From positions 1 to 64,000 of the forward strand of contig CANGYR010000014.1 in the NCBI GenBank assembly GCA_947458275.1: a DNA stretch of 64,000 nt, written 5' to 3'. Numbering within the stretch: the first letter of the stretch is position 1; every line of letters begins with the position of its first letter. Below, piece by piece: positions 46,115 through 52,830 of this stretch. The DNA comes from Chitinophagaceae bacterium (GTDB lineage: Bacteria; Bacteroidota; Bacteroidia; Chitinophagales; Chitinophagaceae). Under the pieces are notes generated by a model. It was not told the origin of the DNA. It made no database searches and saw only the letters and a program-made list of their open reading frames with translations. The position numbers and the translations under genes were made by a program.

Positions 46115-46516
46115 TTAGCTCTGGTGTTCCATTGAATCTGCATCGCTCCAAAGTTCTTCCAGCTGGTAGAACTTTCTTGGCTCGGGAAGCATCACATGAA
46201 CCACAATGTTTACATAATCAATTAATATCCACTGTTCTGCCTGACGTCCTTCATGTTTGAAAGGAAGTTCATCACATTTCTTTTTTACGTCCATTTCAAT
46301 GTTGTCGGCAATCGCTCTCAGCTGATTGTTGTTGTTCGCCTGACAGATGATGAAAAAGTCCGCTACCGCTTCAGGAATTTTTCTCAGATCAAGGCTCACG
46401 ATGTGCTCACCTTTTTTATCTTGAATGGCATTGATGATTGTCTTGAAAATTTTACTGTTTCGGGTCAATCTGGTCGGACTCTTTTTCCGGCCTTGCAGTA
46501 CGTTCAAATTACTCAA
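46115..46516 (-). CDS. rsfS: Ribosome silencing factor RsfS
   Basis: A 133-residue DUF143/Iojap protein that binds ribosomal protein L14 and blocks subunit joining in starvation. Recognisable stretches are IVSLDLRKIPEAVADFFIIC and EGRQAEQWILIDYVNIVVHV. The start is a TTG at 46516, as there is no in-frame ATG before the conserved core. It is the first gene of the operon running to 41285, with ftsH 44 bp downstream, and is divergent from birA. Confidence 0.93.
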   Translation of the reverse strand: MSNLNVLQGRKKSPTRLTRNSKIFKTIINAIQDKKGEHIVSLDLRKIPEAVADFFIICQANNNNQLRAIADNIEMDVKKKCDELPFKHEGRQAEQWILIDYVNIVVHVMLPEPRKFYQLEELWSDADSMEHQS

Positions 46517-46619
46517 AAGTCTTTATTTAATTTTTAGGCGATGAATTTATTTGCTATGCCAATTTACATTAGTTTGCAACTTATATCAAAAGTACTATTT
46601 CTTTGTCATTAAACTAGTT

Positions 46620-47357
46620 ATGTATTCCGAATCTCTCTTTCATATCCTCAACGAAATAGATAGTACCAACAACTATGCCATGGCCAAAGTTCATGAAGGA
46701 TTGGCTCATCATGGAATGGCCTGGTTTGCAGCCTCCCAGTCGGATGGAAAGGGACAAAGAGGGAAAAAATGGGCGAGCAATCACGGAGAAAATATCATTT
46801 TAAGCGTTGTTATTGAGCCTTTTAAATGGTTTGCTGCAAGACCTTTTCTTTTTAACGCTCTTATTGCCAATACCTGCAGACAATTTTTGAGCGATCTCAT
46901 TGACGAAGAGGTTGAGATAAAATGGCCAAATGATTTATACATTCGTGACAGAAAGGCAGGAGGCATTTTGATTGAAAATATTTACAGAGGCAACCAATGG
47001 AACATGAGCGTTGCCGGCATGGGTATCAACGTAAATCAACTTAGTTTCTCACCTGATATTCCTAACCCTATTTCTCTCAGACAAATCACGGATATTCAAT
47101 ATGATACACTATCATTAAGTAAAAAATTGCATCTGTTAATACTTGACAATCTATCTGTTTTGGAGGAAAATAATTTGAATAGAATTATTGTTGAATATAA
47201 TAAAAATTTATATAAAAGAGGTCAATTGGTTAAATTACGCAGAGAGAACATGGTTTTTGAGACAAAAATTGAAGAGGTGAATGAGTTTGGGCAGCTGATT
47301 ACTTCCGACAATATTGAAAGGCAATTTGAATTCGGAGAGGTGGAGTGGGTGATTTAA
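46620..47357 (+). CDS. birA: Biotin-[acetyl-CoA-carboxylase] ligase
   Basis: A 245-residue enzyme that activates biotin with ATP and joins it to carboxylase carrier proteins. The biotin/AMP loop GKGQRGKKW is at 43-51, KWPNDLYIRDRKAGGILIE carries the conserved lysine, and a small SH3-like C-terminal domain follows. There is no N-terminal HTH, so it is a class I ligase without repressor function. The ATG at 46620 is preferred; the frame is open 23 codons further, but those residues are not homologous. Confidence 0.95.
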   Translation: MYSESLFHILNEIDSTNNYAMAKVHEGLAHHGMAWFAASQSDGKGQRGKKWASNHGENIILSVVIEPFKWFAARPFLFNALIANTCRQFLSDLIDEEVEIKWPNDLYIRDRKAGGILIENIYRGNQWNMSVAGMGINVNQLSFSPDIPNPISLRQITDIQYDTLSLSKKLHLLILDNLSVLEENNLNRIIVEYNKNLYKRGQLVKLRRENMVFETKIEEVNEFGQLITSDNIERQFEFGEVEWVI

Positions 47358-47361
47358 CCGC

Positions 47362-47658
47362 TTATCTGCATTCAGCTTCCCTGGCCTCCACTTCAAATTT
47401 GTTATTGTAATAACCCTTCCGGAAGCATTCCCAGATATATTTTATAATGAAGAGAATATATCCGTGTTCTTTATATTGCTTTATATGACATAATTCATGT
47501 TTCAGCCATTTTTGATTTGACAAAAACTCTTGCTTGATGTTTTTATTGAGATGTATGGTGGAGCCGAAAACAATAGCCAGGTAATCCGCTTTCATTATAC
47601 GGGCTGCAATTTTAGCCACCCGGGAGTTTTCTTTGATTTTGAATTCCTGTGAAGTCAA
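47362..47658 (-). CDS. Small HExxH-motif protein, unknown function
   Basis: A 98-residue protein with HELCHIKQYKEHG, an HExxH zincin-type signature, in the second half. The flanking WLKHELCHIKQ and a hydrophobic patch (YILFIIKYIWE) suggest a minimal metallopeptidase-like or DUF4157-like domain, but it is far shorter than active enzymes and a third zinc ligand is not obvious. The start is TTG at 47658. It follows bcp by 12 bp and overlaps nothing; its 3' end faces birA with 4 bp between stops. Confidence 0.65.
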   Translation of the reverse strand: MTSQEFKIKENSRVAKIAARIMKADYLAIVFGSTIHLNKNIKQEFLSNQKWLKHELCHIKQYKEHGYILFIIKYIWECFRKGYYNNKFEVEAREAECR

Positions 47659-47670
47659 AAGAGTAAAAAT

Positions 47671-48147
47671 TTATTTTTTATCCAAAGATTTCCATGCCTC
47701 CAGAATTTCCTCACTATGTTCTTTGGTTTTGGGCTTGGAGAAAATTTTCCTGATAACCCCTTTGTCATCAATCAGGAAAGTTGTTCTGATTAAGCCCATG
47801 TACTTTTTCCCATACATGCTTTTCTCTCCCCAAACACCGTATTTCTCGATGATTTTTAGCTCAGGATCTGCGAGTAATATAAAAGGCAAATCGTACTTGC
47901 CTTCAAATTTTTTATGTTTGGCTACTTCATCCGGACTTACACCAATCACCTCAAATCCTTTATTTTTAAGCAATCCAAAATTATCTCTGAGATTACAGGC
48001 CTGAGCTGTACAACCTGGCGTATCATCCTGGGGATAAAAATACAGTACAATATTTTTTCCTTTGTAATCAGACAATGATACTGATTGGCCGTTCTGGTCC
48101 TTCCCTTTAAATGCAGGCGCTTTGCTGCCTTCTTTTAGTGCTGCCAT
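47671..48147 (-). CDS. bcp: Thioredoxin-dependent peroxiredoxin, BCP type
   Basis: A 158-residue AhpC/TSA-family peroxidase that reduces hydrogen and organic hydroperoxides using thioredoxin. The active site is DDTPGCTAQACNLRD, with the peroxidatic cysteine and the resolving cysteine five residues later, the BCP/PrxQ alpha-helix type. Cytoplasmic, normal length. Located 29 bp downstream of the M23 peptidase gene and 12 bp upstream of the small HExxH gene. Confidence 0.95.
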   Translation of the reverse strand: MAALKEGSKAPAFKGKDQNGQSVSLSDYKGKNIVLYFYPQDDTPGCTAQACNLRDNFGLLKNKGFEVIGVSPDEVAKHKKFEGKYDLPFILLADPELKIIEKYGVWGEKSMYGKKYMGLIRTTFLIDDKGVIRKIFSKPKTKEHSEEILEAWKSLDKK

Positions 48148-48176
48148 TTTTTAATTATGATTAAATATTTATAAAA

Positions 48177-49883
48177 CTATCTTGTAAACCGATACGATTT
48201 TTTGGTCGTGTTACCCGCCAGGTCTTTAACAATGATGGTTAAATTATGTTCACCCGGACTGCAATATTCATCTACTTCATAAATAAAATTTTTTGCTTTG
48301 TCATTACTGAATCTCAGCCATTTGCCATCCAGCAAAGCGGTAAATGAATCAATATCCTCCGTATTGTCTGTTACTGAAAATCCAATTCTGTTTTTACCGG
48401 AAAGATGCATTCCGTCTCTGAATCCCCATAGCGGTGTTGCAACAGGAGGGACAACATCAAGAATAAGTTGAAAATTACCAAACTCTCTGAATGAAGCCTT
48501 GTACCAGCCGCGATCGAAAATGGCTTTTTTAAAATCATCCTTTGAATTGAAAAATCTTTTCATCACAATTCGACCTGTATCCCTGACAGAGAAATCCTCT
48601 TTTATCTTCACCTGAAAATATTGCTGAACCGGAACGGTGGTATTGTGCAGTTGATAAACCGGTCTTCCATCCGCATCATTCATTTCCCTGTACTGGAAAT
48701 GAAAAGCATCGTATAAACTGTTTTCGGGTAGGAAAAAAGACAGTGCATCGTTCTCAAAAATATTTATGTTTCCGGGCTTGAAAAGTTTTCCAGCCGGCTC
48801 AGTAATGGCAGATAACGGTTCTATTTTATTGAGATTGAATTGTAAGGTGGAAACATTATAATTGGCATCATAAACTTTTATGGTAATTGTTTTAGATGTG
48901 GCATCCGCAAGAGAAATAATTCCATCTTCTTCCCCAGAAGAATAATAAATACCGTTGGTGTGTCCGGGTAATGCAGACAAATGCTGGAGATAACTCCCGC
49001 CGGAACTTTTCGTTTTATAATCAATATGAGCATTCAGGTAGCGGGTTTCATCGTAGCTGATGCTATCCATCTCAAAGCGAATAAGCTGTTTGCCATTTTC
49101 CATTAGCACCGCTCCATATATACCGTTTTGATTAGTGGAGCCGGTGTATCTGTCGAATGAAGTTATAGCAAAACTTACTTTATCTGATTTTACATTGATT
49201 GCGCCTCCGGCCGGAACGTACACCCCATTTATTTTTTTTAAAGAAAAAACAGCCGGAGTTTGTTCATAAGTACTGATTCTGCGATCATATATAGCCAGTC
49301 TCAAAATATCAGGTGCTATATTATCTTCAATCGGAAATCCGAACAAAAGCGGATTGAGAACTTTGTCGGTTTTGGTATCCCTGATTTCAAAATGAAGATG
49401 AGGCCCTTGTGATCCGCCGGTATTGCCGCTGTATGCAATGAAGTCTCCTTGATTTACCGGAAATAAATCCTCGGGGATATCAATAAATATTTTCCATTGC
49501 TGCAATTTGTATTGCTGTTCTGTTATATACTTTTCCAGTTCGGGAGTAAATTTATTCAGATGGGCATATAGCGTTGTAAGACCATTGGGGTGATTGATAT
49601 AAATAGCCCTGCCAAATCCAAATGATTCAATCTTTACCTTGGCAATGTATCCGTCGGCTGCTGCTAAAATGGGCAGATTTTCTTTTTGATCGGTTCTGCA
49701 GTCTAATCCCATATGGTAATGATTGGGACGAAGTTCTCCGAAATTGGCTACCAATGAAGGTTTCGCTCCAACAGGCCATGTAAAATATCCTTTTGGATAA
49801 GGGGTGTAATTGATGAGCTGTGCATGTAAAAAAATGGGAAATATAAACAGACAAAAAAATATACCCGCCGAAATTCTTGACAT
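48177..49883 (-). CDS. Secreted M23-family peptidase with C-terminal beta domains
   Basis: A 568-residue exported protein (signal peptide ends LHAQ, about residue 22). The LytM domain covers about 35-190, with zinc-site motifs HYHMGLDCR and HLHFEIRD, and LTTLYAHL between them. The remaining 370 residues are beta-rich, with one region resembling an Ig-like fold (VPPVATPLWGFRDG, then NLTIIVKDLAGN). Such proteins act on peptidoglycan or, in related species, on host or bacterial wall peptides. First gene of the operon with bcp. Confidence 0.9.
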   Translation of the reverse strand: MSRISAGIFFCLFIFPIFLHAQLINYTPYPKGYFTWPVGAKPSLVANFGELRPNHYHMGLDCRTDQKENLPILAAADGYIAKVKIESFGFGRAIYINHPNGLTTLYAHLNKFTPELEKYITEQQYKLQQWKIFIDIPEDLFPVNQGDFIAYSGNTGGSQGPHLHFEIRDTKTDKVLNPLLFGFPIEDNIAPDILRLAIYDRRISTYEQTPAVFSLKKINGVYVPAGGAINVKSDKVSFAITSFDRYTGSTNQNGIYGAVLMENGKQLIRFEMDSISYDETRYLNAHIDYKTKSSGGSYLQHLSALPGHTNGIYYSSGEEDGIISLADATSKTITIKVYDANYNVSTLQFNLNKIEPLSAITEPAGKLFKPGNINIFENDALSFFLPENSLYDAFHFQYREMNDADGRPVYQLHNTTVPVQQYFQVKIKEDFSVRDTGRIVMKRFFNSKDDFKKAIFDRGWYKASFREFGNFQLILDVVPPVATPLWGFRDGMHLSGKNRIGFSVTDNTEDIDSFTALLDGKWLRFSNDKAKNFIYEVDEYCSPGEHNLTIIVKDLAGNTTKKSYRFTR

Positions 49884-50300
49884 ATTAAATTATAATTGTG
49901 TTTTTTCAAAGATACATACCAATGTTGTGTACTTAATCCAACATCGCACCGTTTCCTTCATTGTCTTTATAAAATGCCCTAAGAGTCAGCTTCTTGCCAA
50001 CCGAGGATGAGAATTAGAGCATGAATATATAACCTTGGCAATGTCAAAACAAATGACTTTGCACCGCCATAAAAAATAGTATAGAATAAATGACTTAAGA
50101 ATCCTTGTTCAGTTGGTATCCAATAGCAATTTCCCTTTTTAGTGTGAAAAGTATTAATTTCGAGGTGGATATTTTATTTTTCACTTGACTATTTTTCATG
50201 TTAAATACGTAAAAAAATAATATACATTCATTTTTTATCGCGAGTGAAAAAATGTCCCTAGTCATTTATACAATTTGGTATTTTTTTAAAAAACTATTCA
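49884..50300. other. Gene-free stretch between the M23 and Wzz-like genes
   Basis: AT-rich, with no convincing coding frame on either strand. It must carry the divergent promoters of both operons. A GTGAAAA-type word near 50143 and its inverse TTTTTCAC near 50178 could form a loose hairpin. No Bacteroidota -33/-7 pair with correct spacing is obvious and no RNA gene was recognised. Confidence 0.5.
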
Positions 50301-51329
50301 GTGGAATTATTTAATTTTCTTTTAAGTAAAAGCAAGACAATAATTTTATTCGGTGTTATCGGATTAGCACTAGGGTATTTTTATGTAAAGAAAAAAGGTC
50401 CTTTATATGAGAGCTATATGACATTCTCAATGGATGAAGGAGCAAGTGATGGCTCCGGTGGATTAGCTTCTATTGCCGCTCAGTTCGGAATTGTTGGAAA
50501 CTCTTCAAATAATATATTTTCCGGAGATAATATCATAGAAATAATCAAAAGCAGAAGAATAATTGAGAATGTATTATTGTCTGTAGACACATTCAATAAT
50601 AAGCCACAAACCATGATTGATTATTTACTCAAATGCAGATTGAAGAGATCCCTTTTTTCAAAAAATAAGAAATCTGTTTATAAATTTCCGGTCGGCATTA
50701 AAAAACCTCAACTCAGCTATACGCAGGATAGCATGCTATATTCTGTTTACAAAAGTATTTCCGAAAAATATTTGGAAGCATCCAGGCCGGATAAAAAATT
50801 AAATATCTACATGATAAAGTATCAATCGGAAGACGAGGTGTTTACAAAAAAGTTTACTGACAAAATTTTAAAGGCGACAACGGAACTTTATATTGAGCTA
50901 AAAACAAAAAAAGGAGAAAGCACCATCTCTGCTTTAGAACAAAGAGTGGAAGGCGTGAGAAGCAGTCTAAGTTCTTCTCTCAGTTCAAAAGCATCATTTC
51001 AGGATGCAAACATTAACCCCGCCCTTGCAAACGCTCAAGTACCAATACAAAAACAGCAAATTAAAATCCAGGCAAACGGAGCGGCGTTTCAGGAATTGAA
51101 TAAAAATCTTGAATTTGCCAGATTCCAACAATTACAAAATACACCATTATTGCAAGTTATTGATGAGGCTGATTACCCCATGGAAAAAGTGTATTCGCAA
51201 TATAAATTCATGTCTATAGGTTTTATATTATTTTCTTTGATCGCTTCTGCAATATTGTTGCTGTTAAAAAAAATAAAAGAGCTTCGGTTACACGGCAGTA
51301 AAAAGATATTGGAGAATAGTGTAAAATAA
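50301..51329 (+). CDS. Wzz-like polysaccharide chain-length determinant
   Basis: A 342-residue inner-membrane protein with the Wzz/PCP layout: a span at about 13-30, a large periplasmic domain with coiled-coil character (about 195-280), and a second span at about 306-326. It lacks a C-terminal tyrosine kinase. Such proteins set the length of O-antigen or exopolysaccharide made by a Wzy polymerase. The start is GTG at 50301. A polytopic membrane protein begins 5 bp after its stop; no glycosyltransferase genes are present nearby. Confidence 0.82.
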   Translation: MELFNFLLSKSKTIILFGVIGLALGYFYVKKKGPLYESYMTFSMDEGASDGSGGLASIAAQFGIVGNSSNNIFSGDNIIEIIKSRRIIENVLLSVDTFNNKPQTMIDYLLKCRLKRSLFSKNKKSVYKFPVGIKKPQLSYTQDSMLYSVYKSISEKYLEASRPDKKLNIYMIKYQSEDEVFTKKFTDKILKATTELYIELKTKKGESTISALEQRVEGVRSSLSSSLSSKASFQDANINPALANAQVPIQKQQIKIQANGAAFQELNKNLEFARFQQLQNTPLLQVIDEADYPMEKVYSQYKFMSIGFILFSLIASAILLLLKKIKELRLHGSKKILENSVK

Positions 51330-51334
51330 TACTG

Positions 51335-52681
51335 ATGAGATCAGAGTATTTGCTTTCTAGTAATGATTTTTTCGCCTTTTTAATCTGTACTGTTTTTGCT
51401 TTTTTTTTCATTAAGTACATTTCAATTCATTGGATAAAAAATCATTTTATATTTCAGATTTTTATTGTTGGGTTTATTTTGAGATTATTGGCAGTATTTG
51501 GATCGGCATATTTCAATCTTTACCTCAATAAGGCAGACAGTTATGCTTATTTTACTGCTGCAAAAGCTATTTCAAACGCAATGCATAGGCTTGATTTCAA
51601 TGAGTATTCAAAAATCTTTTACATTGATTTCGACAACCTGCCTTTTAAAACCAAATCTTTTTTTACAAATAGCGAAATGATTAATGCTATTTATGATGAG
51701 AATAAAACTATAGTCCATCTTGCTGCAATTATCTCTTTTTTTTGTTTTGATTCATATTTAGCCATTTCGTTTTTTTTTAGTTTATGGGGTTACATTGGAA
51801 TTTGGTTGATCTTTCATACCGTTACTAAGAAATATACCTCTACACTTAAATACTGCTTTTTTTTTATTATAGCGTATCCTTCTTTATTTTACTGGACTAC
51901 AGGAGTTTTAAAAGAACCTCTTTGTATCGGTTCAATCGGTGTGCTTTTTTATGTTTTTTTTAATAATAAACAAAACCAAGAACGCAGGTACTTTTTTTTA
52001 TTTCTCGGTGTGTTAGCCGCATTTATTTTGATAAAAGTAAAATCATATTTGTTTTATTGTTTTTTCTCTTCGTTATTGATTGCTTATGCAATACCTTTAT
52101 TAAGAAGATTGTACTCATTAATACCAAAGTATATTTTCATTTTCATATTAACCTTGCTGGGGTTTATAATTTATTATAATTATTATTATATACAAAATGC
52201 TGTTTTCTCTTTCTTCATAGAAGAAACTATTGAAAATCTTTCAACGGCCACACAATGGCAACTTAGCGAAGGCGGATCAAGTTATGATATAGGGCAGGTT
52301 GACTTAAATGTATGGAGCATGGTTAAGTATTTATTTAATTCTTTCAATGTGGCTTTATTCAGACCCTATCCTTGGGAGTCACGAAGCTTGCAAGTACTGG
52401 TTTTTTCAATCGAATCTTTTATATCAATCTTAATGGTACTATATGCTTTTTATAATAAAAGCGTAAGAAAAGTTTTTCGTTTGATATTCAGTAATCCTCT
52501 ATTGTCGTTTTCATTATTTTTTGTAATATTTTTAGCTATACTTACAGGGGGTATTTCATTTAATTTCGGTACACTTGTAAGATATAAAATGCCGTTGATT
52601 CCCTTTTTCTACTCTTTATTTTTTATTATTATTACCCACAAAGAATCCGACCGCATTAATAGAAATAAATTTTTTCGTTAA
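51335..52681 (+). CDS. Polytopic membrane protein, possible polysaccharide polymerase or GT-C glycosyltransferase
   Basis: A 448-residue protein with about ten to eleven spans and strong bias to Phe, Ile, Tyr and Lys codons rich in A and T. An early loop with LNKADSYAYFTAAK resembles acidic motifs in the first loop of GT-C enzymes, and the large periplasmic loop in the C-terminal half (about 285-325) is like those of Wzy polymerases. I do not recognise an exact family. Immediate coupling to the Wzz-like gene supports a polysaccharide assembly role. Confidence 0.7.
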   Translation: MRSEYLLSSNDFFAFLICTVFAFFFIKYISIHWIKNHFIFQIFIVGFILRLLAVFGSAYFNLYLNKADSYAYFTAAKAISNAMHRLDFNEYSKIFYIDFDNLPFKTKSFFTNSEMINAIYDENKTIVHLAAIISFFCFDSYLAISFFFSLWGYIGIWLIFHTVTKKYTSTLKYCFFFIIAYPSLFYWTTGVLKEPLCIGSIGVLFYVFFNNKQNQERRYFFLFLGVLAAFILIKVKSYLFYCFFSSLLIAYAIPLLRRLYSLIPKYIFIFILTLLGFIIYYNYYYIQNAVFSFFIEETIENLSTATQWQLSEGGSSYDIGQVDLNVWSMVKYLFNSFNVALFRPYPWESRSLQVLVFSIESFISILMVLYAFYNKSVRKVFRLIFSNPLLSFSLFFVIFLAILTGGISFNFGTLVRYKMPLIPFFYSLFFIIITHKESDRINRNKFFR

Positions 52682-52772
52682 AAAAGGTCTCTGTTGGCCT
52701 TTAATGCTATAATGATTATAATTCCAGTATAGCAAGGCCAATGGTTTTTATCTAAATATGTTTTTTCTTTTT

Positions 52773-52804
52773 TTTGCTACCATAATTATTTCCGTTTAAT
52801 TTTG
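52773..52804 (+). promoter_or_regulatory. Bacteroidota-type promoter of the carB operon
   Basis: TTTG at 52773-52776 and TAATTTTG at 52797-52804 are separated by 20 bp, matching the TTTG-N19-21-TAnnTTTG consensus. The start codon is 26 bp past the -7 box, leaving a short leader with GCCT/AGGC arms. Confidence 0.65.
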
Positions 52805-52830
52805 CTCGCCTCTACAAGGCAATTTAAGAT

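Noticed and set aside
52682..52830. Riboswitch or attenuator in the carB leader
   Set aside because: The leader after the -7 box is only about 26 bases and holds a four-base-pair stem, too short for a known aptamer or attenuator.
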